Source: Linanthus parryae
Taxonomy: Eukaryota; Streptophyta; Magnoliopsida; Ericales; Polemoniaceae
Direction of reading: 5' to 3'
Assembly (NCBI GenBank): GCA_023055425.1
Contig: JALGPY010000002.1
Span: 123,950,088-124,014,087, forward strand
Length of the DNA stretch: 64,000 nucleotides
The translations under genes and the position numbers were made by a program. The stretch's first letter is position 1. Every line of letters begins with the position of its first letter. The notes below the pieces were generated by a model. That model ran no database searches. It saw only the letters and a program-made list of their open reading frames with translations, and was not told where the DNA came from. Of the stretch, positions 50,060 through 60,256 are shown piece after piece.

Positions 50060-50240
50060 ACTTTACATTTCATTTTTATTATCTTTTGATGTAAAGTTAA
50101 GTAGCAGTTAGTTTGGATGCTAGTTTTACTAGCTTGGTTGGTTTGGCCAGTTAAGGCTTGTTAGCCTACTTCACACCGATTTTAATGTATTATCCCTAGT
50201 GGTGAAAGTAGGACTTGTTAGAGTTGCTAGTTATACTAGC
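50060..50240 (+). other. Three stem-loops in the 3' part of element D
   Basis: ACTTTACAT (50060-50068) pairs perfectly with ATGTAAAGT (50089-50097). GCTAGT-TTT-ACTAGC (50119-50133) and GCTAGT-TAT-ACTAGC (50226-50240) are two near-identical 6-bp hairpins about 107 nt apart. No function is known; RNA structure is inferred. Confidence 0.6.
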
Positions 50241-50274
50241 TTGAGGTTGGCTTCACGCCATTTTAGCTTTACCT

Positions 50275-50286
50275 GTGGAATGCACC
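50275..50286 (+). other. 3' hairpin of element D with a covarying base pair
   Basis: GTGGAATGCACC replaces the GGGGAATGCCCC of A, B, E and F. With a GAATG loop, the middle pair of the 3-bp stem changes from G:C to T:A, which keeps pairing. Confidence 0.65.
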
Positions 50287-50499
50287 TTGTAAACCTGTAT
50301 TACTATCTGCACATTTTAATACATTTAAAGTTACCCAAAAAAAAAGTAATGGTTTGAGCTAGTGGACACCGCAACGTTACAAAATTTAAGATTAACCTTT
50401 GACTAAAGAGTTGGTCGATGACTTGATTTGACCAAAAGTAGTTGTTTGAGCTAGTGGACACCGCAAAAGTAAAAACTTGAGATTAAACTTTTATTTTTA

Positions 50500-52690
50500 G
50501 ATTTAATCGATGGCTTCATTTTACCAAAAGTAGTGGTCTAAGCTAATGGACACCGCAACGTTAAAAATTTGAGATTAACCTTTTATTTTTAGAGTTAATC
50601 GATAACTTTTTTTGACCAAAAGTAGTGGTTTAAGCTAGTGGACACCGCAACGTTAAAAATTTGAGATTGACCTTTGACTTTAGAGTTGGTCGATGACTTT
50701 AATTGATCAAAAGTAGTGGTTTGAGCTATTGGACACCGCAATGTTAAAAAATTGAGATTAACCTTTGACTTTAGAGTTTGTTGATGGTTTTATTTGACCA
50801 AAAGTAGTGGTTTGACCTAGTGGACACCGCAACGTTAAAAATTTGAGATTAACCATTGACTTTAGAATTGGTTGATGACTTTATTTGAACAAAATCAGTG
50901 GTTGGAGCTAGTGGACACCGCAACGCTAAAAATTTGAGATTAACCTTTGACTTTAGATTTGGTCGATGACTTTTATGTGACCAAAAGTAGTGGTTTGAGC
51001 TAGTGGACACCGCAACGTTAAAAGTTTGAGATTAACCTTTGACTTTAGAGTTGGTCGATGACTTTATTTGACCAAAAGTAATGGTTTGAACTAGTGGACG
51101 CAACGTTACAAAATTGAGTTTAACCTTTGACTTTAGAGTTGGTCGATGATTTTATTTGACCAAAAGTAGTGGTTTGACCTAGTGGACACCGCAACGTTAA
51201 AAATTTGAGATTAACCTTTGACTTTAGAGTTGGTCGATCATTTTATTTGACCAAATGTAGTGGTTTGACCTACAGGACACCGCAACGTTAAAAATTTGAG
51301 ATTAACCTTTTACTTTAGAATTGGTTGATGACTTTATTTGACGAAAATCAGTGGTTGGAGCTAGTGAACACCACAACGTTAAAAATTTGAGATTAACCTT
51401 TGACTTTAGAGTTGGTCGATGACTTTATTTGACCAAAAGTAGTGGTTTGAGTTAATGGACTCTGCCATGTTACAAAAATTGAGATTAACCTTTGACTTCA
51501 GAGTAGGTCGATGACTTTATTTGACCAAAAGTAGTTGTTTGAGCTAGTGGACACCGCAACAATAAAAATTTGAGATTAACCTTTTATTTTTAGAGTTAAT
51601 CGATGGCTTCATTTTACCAAAAGTAGTGGTCTAAGCTAATGGACACCGCAACGTTAAAAATTTGAGATTAACCTTTTATTTTTAGAGTTAATCGATAACT
51701 TTTTTTGACCAAAAGTAGTGGTTTAAGCTAGTGGACACCGCAACGTTAAAAATTTGAGATTGACCTTTGACTTTAGAGTTGGTCGATGACTTTAATTGAC
51801 CAAAAGTAGTGGTTTGAGCTATTGGACACCGCAATGTTAAAAAATTGAGATTAACCTTTGACTTTAGAGTTTGTTGATGGTTTTATTTGACCAAAAGTAG
51901 TGGTTTGACCTAGTGGACACCGCAACGTTAAAAATTTGAGATTAACCATTGACTTTAGAATTGGTTGATGACTTTATTTGAACAAAATCAGTGGTTGGAG
52001 CTAGTGGACACCGCAACGCTAAAAATTTGAGATTAACCTTTGAGTTTAGATTTGGTCGATGACTTTATGTGACCAAAAGTAGTGGTTTGAGCTAGTGGAC
52101 ACCGCAACGTTAAAAGTTTGAGATTAACCTTTGACTTTAGAGTTGGTCGATGACTTTATTTGACCAAAAGTAATGGTTTGAACTAGTGGACGCAACGTTA
52201 CAAAATTGAGTTTAACCTTTGACTTTAGAGTTGGTCGATGATTTTATTTGACCAAAAGTAGTGGTTTGACCTAGTGGACACCGCAACGTTAAAAATTTGA
52301 GATTAACCTTTGACTTTAGAGTTGGTCGATCATTTTATTTGACCAAATGTAGTGGTTTGACCTACAGGACACCGCAACGTTAAAAATTTGAGATTAACCT
52401 TTTACTTTAGAATTGGTTGATGACTTTATTTGACGAAAATCAGTGGTTGGAGCTAGTGAACACCACAACGTTAAAAATTTGAGATTAACCTTTGACTTTA
52501 GAGTTGGTCGATGACTTTATTTGACCAAAAGTAGTGGTTTGAGTTAATGGACTCTGCCATGTTACAAAAATTGAGATTAACCTTTGACTTCAGAGTAGGT
52601 CGATGACTTTATTTGACCAAAAGTAGTTGTTTGAGCTAGTGGACACCGCAACAATAAAAATTTGAGATTAACCTTTTATTTTTAGAGTTA
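50500..52690 (-). repeat. 1,093-bp tandem higher-order duplication, almost identical copies
   Basis: 50500-51592 and 51593-52685 repeat at an offset of 1,093, falling to 1,092 after one 1-bp indel (GACTTTTATG against GACTTTATG). Only a few differences are visible, such as ATTGATC/ATTGACC. The unit is 12 monomers. The left-arm spacing 16783 to 17876 is also 1,093. Confidence 0.85.
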
Positions 52691-55600
52691 ATCGATGACT
52701 TCATTTTACCAAAACTAGTGGTTTAAGCTAGTGGATACCGCAACGTTAAAAATTTGAGATTAACCTTTTATTTTTAGAGTTAATCGGTAACTTTATTTGA
52801 CCAAAAGTAGTGGTTTAAGCTAGTGGACACCTCAACGTTTAAAATTTGAGATTAACCTTTGACTTTAGAATTAGGCGATGACTTTATTTGACCAAAAGTA
52901 GTGGTTTGACCTAGTGGACACCGCAACGTTAAAAATTTGAGATTAACCTTTGACTTTAGAATTGGTTGATGACTTTATTTAACCAAAATCAGTGGTTTGA
53001 GCTAGTGGACACCGCAACGCTAAAAATTTGAGATTAACCTTTGACTTTAGAGTTGGTCGATGACTTTATTTGACCAAAAGTAGTTGTTTGAGCTAATGGA
53101 CACCGCAACAGTAAAAATTTGAGATTAACCTTTTATTTTTAGAGTTAATCGATGACTTCATTTTACCAAAAGTAGTGGTTTAAACTAGTGGACACCGCAA
53201 CGTTAAAAATTTGAGATTAACCTTTGACTTTAGAGTTGGTCGATGACTTTAATTGACCAAATGTAGTGGTTTGAGCTAGTGGACACTGCAATGTTAAAAA
53301 TTTGAGATTAACCTTTGACTTTAGAGTTGGTTGATGGTTTTATTTGACCAAATGTAGTGGTTTGACCTAGTGGACACCGCAACGTTAAAAATTTGAGATT
53401 AACCACTGACTTTAGAATTGGTTGATGACTTTATTTGACCAAAATCAGTGGTGAGAGGTAGTGGACACCGCAACGCTAAAAATCTGAGATTAACCTTTGA
53501 CTTTAGATTTGGTCGATGACTTTATGTGACCAAAAGTAGTGGTTTGAGCTAGTGGACACCGCAACGTTAAAAATTTGAGATTAACGTTTGACTTTTAGAG
53601 TTGGTCGATGACTTTATTTGACCAAAAGTAGTGGTTCGAACTAGTGGACATCGCAACGTTAAAAATTTGACATTAACCTTTGACTTTAGAATTGATTGAT
53701 GACTTTATTTGACAAAAATTAGTGGTTTGAGCTAGTTGACACCGCAACGCTAAAAGTTTGAGATTAACCTTTGACTTTAGAGTGGTCGAAGACTTTATTT
53801 GACCGAAAGTAATGGTTTGAGCTAGTGGACACCGCAACATTACAAAAATTGAGATTAACCTTTGACTATAGAGTTGGTCGATGACTTTATTTGACCAAAA
53901 GTAGTTGTTTGAGCTAGTGGACACCGCAAAAGTAAAAATTTGAGATTAAACTTTTATTTTTAGATTTAATCGATGGCTTCATTTTACCAAAAGTAGTGGT
54001 CTAAGCTAATGGACACCGCAACGTTAAAAATTTGAGATTAACCTTTTATTTTTAGAGTTAATCGATAACTTTTTTTGACCAAAAGTAGTGGTTTAAGCTA
54101 GTGGACACCGCAACGTTAAAAATTTGAGATTAACCTTTGACTTTAGAGTTGCTCGATGACTTTAATTGACCAAAAGTAGTGGTTTGAGCTAGTGGACACC
54201 GCAATGTTAAAAATTTGAGATTAACATTTGACTTTAGAATTGGTCGATGATTTTATTTGACCAAAAGTAGTGGTTTCACCTAGTGGACACCGCAACGTTA
54301 AAAATTTGAGATTAACCATTGACTTTAGGTTGATGTCTTTATTTGACCAAAATCAGTGGTTGGAGCTAGTGGACACCGCAACGCTAAAATTTTGAGATTA
54401 ACCTTTGACTTTAGATTTGGTCGATGACTTTATGTGACCAAAAGTAGTGGTTTGAGCTAGTGGACACCGCAACGTTAAAAATTTGAGATTAACCTTTGAC
54501 TTTAGAGTTGGTCGATGACTTTATTTGACCAAAAGTAATGGTTTGGACTAGTGGACGCAACGTTACAAATTTGAGTTTAACCTTTGACTTTAGAGTTGGT
54601 CGATGATTTTATTTGACCAAAAGTAGAGGTTTGACCTAGTGGACACTGCTACGTTAAAAATTTGAGATTAACCTTTGACTTTAGAGTTGAACGATTATTT
54701 TATTTTACCAAATGTAGTGGTTTGACCTACAGGACACCGCAACGTTAAAAATTTGAGATTAACCTCTTACTTTAGAATTGGTTGATGACTTTATTTGACG
54801 AAAATCAGTGGTTTGAGCTAGTGAACACCGCAACGTTAAAAATTTGAGATTAACCTTTGACTTTAGAGTTGGTCGATGACTTTATTTGACCAAAAGTAGT
54901 GGTTTGAGCTAATGGACACCGCAATGTTCCAAAAATTGAGATTAAACTTTGACTTCAGAGTTGGTCGATGACTTTATTTGACCAAAAGTAGTTGTTTGAG
55001 CTAGTGGACAACGCAACACTAAAAATTTGAGATTAACCTTTTATTTTTAGAGTTAATCGATGACTTCATTTTACCAAAATTAGTGGTTTAAGCTAGTGGA
55101 TACCGCAACGTTAAAAATTTGAGATTAACCTTTTATTCTTAGAGTTAATCGGTAACTTTATTTGACCAAAAGTAGTGGTTTAAGCTAGTGGACACCTCAA
55201 CATTTAATATTTGAGATAAACCTTTGACTTTAGAATTGGGCGATGACTTTATTTGACCAAAAGTAGTGGTTTGACCTAGTGGACACCGCAACGTTAAAAA
55301 TTTGAGATTAACCTTTGACTTTAGAATTGGTTGATGACTTTATTTGACCAAAATTGCTGGTTTAAGCTAGTGGACACCGCAACGCTAAAAATTTGAGATT
55401 AACCTTTGACTTTAGAGTTGGTCGATGACTTTATTTGACCAAAAGTAGTTGTTTGAGCTAATGGACACCGCAACAGTAAAAATTTGAGATTAACCTTTTA
55501 TTTTTAGAGTTAATCGATGACTTCATTTTACCAAAAGTAGTGGTTTAAACTAGTGGACACCGCAACGTTAAAAATTTGAGATTAACCTTTGACTTTAGAG

Positions 55601-56489
55601 TTGGTCGATGACTTTAATTGACATAAAGTAGTGGTTTGAGCTAGTGGACACTGCAATGTTAAAAATTTGAGATTAACCTTTGACTTTAGAGTTGGTTGAA
55701 GGTTTTATTTGACCAAATGTAGTGGTTTGACCTAGTGGACACCGCAACGTTAAAAATTTGAGATTAACCATTGACTTTAGAATTGGTTGATGACTTTATT
55801 TGACCAAAATCAGTGGTTGGAGGTAGTGGACACAGCAACGCTAAAAATTTGAGATTAACCTTTGACTTTCGATTTGGTCGATGACTTTAGTTGACCAAAA
55901 GTAGTGGTTTGAGCTAGTGGACAACGCAACGTTAAAAATTTGAGATTAACCTTTGACTTTAGAGTTGGTCGATGATTTTATTTGACCATAAGTAGTGGTT
56001 TGACCTAGTGGACACTGCAACATTAAAAATTTGACATTATCCTTTGACTTTAGAGTTGGTCGATGATTTTATTTGACCAAAAGTAGTTGTTTGAGCTAGT
56101 GGACACCGCAACAGTAAAAATTTGAGATTAACCTTTTATTGTTAGAGTTAATCGATGACTTCATTTTACCAAAACTAGTGGTTTAAGCTTGTGGATACCG
56201 TAACGTTAAAAATTTGAGATTAACCTTTTATTTTTAAAGTTAATCGGTAACTTTATTTGACCAAAAGTAGTGGTTTTAGTAGACACCTCAACGTTTAATA
56301 TTTGAGATTAACCTTTGACTTTAGAATTGGTCTATGACTTTATTTGACCAAAAGTAGTGGTTTGACCTAGTGGACACCGCAACGTTAAAAATTTGAGATT
56401 AACCTTTGACTTTAGAGTTGGTTGATGGTTTTATTTGACCAAATGTAGTGGTTTGACCTAGTGGACACCGCAACGTTAAAAATTTGAGA

Positions 56490-56502
56490 TTAACCATTGA
56501 CT
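56490..56502 (+). repeat. Target-site duplication of LINE E, left copy
   Basis: TTAACCATTGACT is repeated exactly at 62271-62283. It is satellite sequence at the junction of two monomers. Confidence 0.9.
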
Positions 56503-56609
56503 TTTTTTTGTGGGTAAATGTCAATATAAATAAAAGGACAGAAATTTTTACAGGTTTACAAGGGGCATTCCCCAGGTAAAGCTACAGACCAATCCTAGCA
56601 GGATGGCAA
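56503..56609 (-). other. LINE E 3' UTR with hairpin and poly(A)
   Basis: The 107 bases after ORF2 hold hairpin GGGGAATGCCCC (56562-56573), 52 nt before the poly(A), and end in TTACCCAC followed by about eight A. Confidence 0.72.
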
Positions 56610-59600
56610 CTACTCAATACTCCACTTCCTAACAAGGTCAGAAATGCTATGGTGCTGTAACACATTCTTCCCTAACAATCTAGCTCTAATACAGCTAGCT
56701 ATCTGTCTAACAACAACTTGAACAAGGGTAGGCTTGTTCTGAAAGATTCTTCTATTTCTTTCTGTCCAAATGTAGTAGATGCAAGTAGAGAAACACAGCT
56801 TCAAAGTACTAGATCTAAAACTGGTCATGCTCCAAGAAGTGCTGAGATGTTGAATCCAATCCTGCCAATTGCTCAAAGGATGAAGACCAAAGAAAGACCA
56901 AACCTGTTTGGAGAAATCACAAAGGCAGAAGATGTGAGAGTGTGTCTCAGGCCTTCTGTCACAAAGGTGGCAGTTAGTTGCTGTTTGCACACCCCATTGA
57001 GCCATTCTATCACAGGTGTTAAGTCTCTCATGAACTGCAACCCACAAAATGAAAGACACTCTAGGAATTTTGAGGTCAAACCAGCAAATGTGAGACCAAT
57101 TAGTCTGAGCTTTCTTCTCTCTAATGAGCTTCCAAGCAGAAGCTATAGTGAAGGAACCTGAGGGGTCAGCACTCCAAGTGACTGAATCAGGGAGATTGGA
57201 TGGGTTAGGGAGGTGATCAGTGAGGTGGATGATCTCACTCATATAATGCCCTTGAGGACAGGGCCATAACCATGCATTGTTGGAGATTATGCTGCTGACT
57301 TTGGCATCTTTAGGAAGAGCAGCCTCATATAAGATTCTGACATTCATGTTGGGAAGAATAGGGCCCCCAGGAAGCCAGTTGTCATACCACATGAAAGTGC
57401 TATTCCCATTTCCCACCCTGGACTGAAGATAGGGCCTGAAAGTCTCCTTGAGACCAATAATCTTTCTCCAAATCCAAGAGGCATTTGTAGGACACTCAAT
57501 CCTCCAGAAAGATCTACCTCTGATAAGGTAAGTATGCACCCACTTCACCCAGTAGGAGCTTTGAGTCTTAGTGAAAATGGACCAAATGTGCTTGCTGATA
57601 GCTGCTTCATTCCACTGCTGAGTTCTTTTAATACCAAGACCACCCTCATTATAAGGGAGGCAAACACTATCCCAAGCAATCTTAGCACCAGAATGTTTAA
57701 GATCAGGGCCAAACCACAGAAATTCCCTCATTAAAGCTTCCATCTCCTTGTGGACCTTCACTGGAAGTATGAAAATAGAAGCCCAATAAACCTGGATTGA
57801 GAAAAGCATTGTTTTGATAAGTTGCAGCCTTCCAGCATAGGAAAGATACTTCACAGTCCAGCTTTTGATCCTCCCAAGCAATCTGTCCAAAAGCCCTTTA
57901 CAATCAGCATAAGAAAGTTTAGTGGTAATGAGTGGAACTCCAAGGTACCTAACAGGGAGGGACCCCAGGGAGTAGCCAAGAATAGTAATGATCTGATTTT
58001 GGATGGTGGCAGGGACACCTGAGAGATAGATGGTGCTCTTGTGAACATTAGGTTGGAGACCTGAGAGCTCTTTGAAAGTATTGATACCATCTCTAACAAG
58101 GCTTACAGAAGGGATGTCACCTCTACAAAAAACCATTAAATCATCAGCAAAGCAGAGGTTAACAATAGTTTCTTTCTTGCATCTCCAGTGGTAACCAAAT
58201 CCAGGTTTGTCAGCTTGAGTGTGTAGAATCCCAGATAAGACCTCCATAACAAGGACAAAGAGGTAAGGGGACATTGGGTCCCCTTGCCTAAGCCCTCTAG
58301 TGCCTTTAAAGAACCCAACAAGCTCTCCATTAAAGCTGATAGAAAAAGCTGCATTGCACACACATTCCTGAATCCATCTAATCATAATAGCAGGAAAGCC
58401 ATAACAAGCTAAAGCAGTCAAAAGAAAGTTCCAATTGACATGATCATAAGCTTTCATTAAATCAATCTTCATAGCACATCTGGGAGTATCACTTTGCTTG
58501 TGGTAGTTTCTCAAAAGCTCTTGGGAGAGGAATATGTTATCAGAAATACTCCTCCCCTTAATAAAAGCAGATTGGGAAGCATGAACAAGATAGGGAAGCA
58601 CCTCCTTAATCCTGTTAGCAATAATCTTGGAGATCACCTTATAGATGGTGTTACAGCAAGCAATAGGTCTAAAAGTCTGCAACCTTAGAGGGGTTAGAAA
58701 CTTTAGGAACTAAAGCAATAGCAGTGGAATTGAAGGACTTAAGCATCTGACCTGAAGAAAAGAATTCCATCACTGCATCAATGCAATCCTGCCTCACAAT
58801 GTCCCAGGCATGTTTAAAGAAGCTGGATGGGTAACCATCAGGACCAGGGGCCTTGTTTGGGGGCAGAGATTTAAAAGCAATCTCTATTTCATCCACATAA
58901 ACTGGCTTGCTCAAAAACTCATACTGAGTTGCAGTGATCCTTTCTCTAATAAAAGGCATAACCTGTTCCATGTTGACAGTGTGCTGAAAATTGCTAGGTC
59001 CCAGCAGGTTCTTGAAATAAGAGATAAACTCCTCTTTGATGGCCTTCTGGTCTGTGAGGGAAGTGCCTTGATCATTTGTTATGGCCACAATTCTATTAGC
59101 AGCTCCTCTACTCTTGACAACCCTATAGAAGTACCCTGTGTTTTGATCACCAAGACTAAGCCATTTCTCTCTAGCCTTCTGTCTGTAGAAGCTTTCTTCA
59201 GCTTGGGCTAGCTTGTAGTATTCAGTAGCAGCACATTTCTCCTCTTGTCTAAGGTTTGTGTTGAGGGGATCAGTGCCAAGAAGAGTTTGAATGTCCTCAA
59301 GTTGAGCTCTGCTATTACTAGTTCTCAGCTGAATGTTACTAAAGTGCTGCTTATTGAGGTGTTCCAGAGGCTGCTTGAGCAATTTCAGCTTTCTGAAGAG
59401 ACTAAATTGCTTAGTTCCTTCAATGGTGGAGTTCCAGGAATTGACAACAGTGTCTTTGAAATCAGAGTGGCCTGTCCACATATCAAAGAACCTAAAAGGT
59501 TTGTTGACTTTTTGCAGCTCCTTCCCAGAGTGAATGATGATTGGGTTGTGGTCTGAAGTGAGGTTAGGAGTAATGTTTGCAAATGAGTTTGGGAAGGTGG

Positions 59601-60219
59601 TGTACCAATTAAGGTTGGCAAGAGCTCTGTCAAGCCTGGCAGAAATGGGGTTCTGGGTTTGCCTATTAGACCAAGTGAAGAAGGATCCAGTGGTTCTCAA
59701 CTCTTGAAGCTCACACTCAAATAAGCAGTCATTGAAGTCCTCACAGTAGTTTTTGTTTCCCCCAATCCTCTCAGAATGAACCCTGGTGGCATTGAAATCA
59801 CCCTGGACCAGCCACTCACTAGCAGACAATGTGAGAGAGATAGAAATAAGATCATTCCACAGCTCCTTTCTGTCATTTACATCATTAGCACCATAACAAT
59901 AAGTCACAAAAAATTCCAGGTCAGTACCAACAACAGAGATTTTACAGTGCAGCAGTTGCTTGGTCTCCTGGATAACATTGACATTAAGAATGAGGGGGTT
60001 CCACATAACCAAGATTCTAGCAATGGGAAAGCTAGAAATATTGCTACATTGGTGCCAAAGACCAGAAATGTTTTTTGTAATAGACATCATGTTAGCAGCT
60101 TTCACCTTAGTCTCCAAAAGGCCAATCATACAAAGCTCATACTGCTTTATTAGATTCCTAACATCAAGATGTCTAATGGGGTCATTAAGACCCCTTGTAT
60201 TCCATGTAGCAAAATTCAT
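56610..60219 (-). pseudogene. LINE E ORF2: endonuclease and reverse transcriptase, one-base frameshift
   Basis: An almost complete ORF2 of about 1,202 residues in two frames. The ATG at 60219 (MNFATWNTRGLND) matches the B start and lies 37 nt after the ORF1 stop; open codons farther upstream lack an ATG. The first part (60219 to about 58675) holds the endonuclease (LLETKV, VQGDFNATR, TSDHNPI), the linker (FYRQKAREKWLSLGDQNTGYF) and early RT (PPNKAPGPDGYP). The second holds RT (MKIDLMKAYDHV, RQGDPMSPYLF, LCFADDLMVF) and zf-RVT (CHLC...HSHIFCLC). The frames meet in a run of four A on the + strand (58671-58674), where the related frame expects three. It could be one mutation or a sequencing slip. 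Catalytic residues are otherwise present. Confidence 0.92.
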
Positions 60220-60256
60220 GGAAACAACAAAAGGACAAAAGAGGGAGGGAGGCAAA

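Larger units (their letters stand above)
49062..50344 (+). mobile_element. Element D, 1.28-kb non-autonomous LINE-like retroelement
   Basis: A discrete insertion flanked by a TSD of 11-14 bp (AGTAATGGTTT at 49051-49061 and 50345-50355) that ends in TTACCC and about 9 A. Its 3' end carries the LINE block CCTGTGGAATGCACCTTGTA, 50 nt before poly(A). Its 5' end has an AGAGAGAG/CTCTCTCT hairpin (49094-49101, 49115-49122) around GAAAATCCTC, resembling the 5' end of B and E. It encodes no RT, endonuclease or ORF1 protein, and its longest open frames are under 100 codons. The GC-richer core (about 49300-49900) is not recognised. It is best read as a non-autonomous element mobilised in trans by L1 proteins. 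Confidence 0.8.
50345..56502 (-). repeat. 91-bp satellite array, reverse orientation, block 6
   Basis: Reverse-oriented satellite between D and E, with both monomer classes. Segments such as 53690-54200 are the reverse complement of the left-arm sequence around 3470-3930, including the rare monomer carrying AAACTTTTATTTTTAGATTT. No gene is present. Confidence 0.96.

Noticed and set aside
60220..60255. Upstream extension of LINE E ORF2 by 12 codons
   Set aside because: The upstream first codon is TTG. The ATG at 60219 gives MNFATWNTRGL, which aligns with the ATG start of element B.
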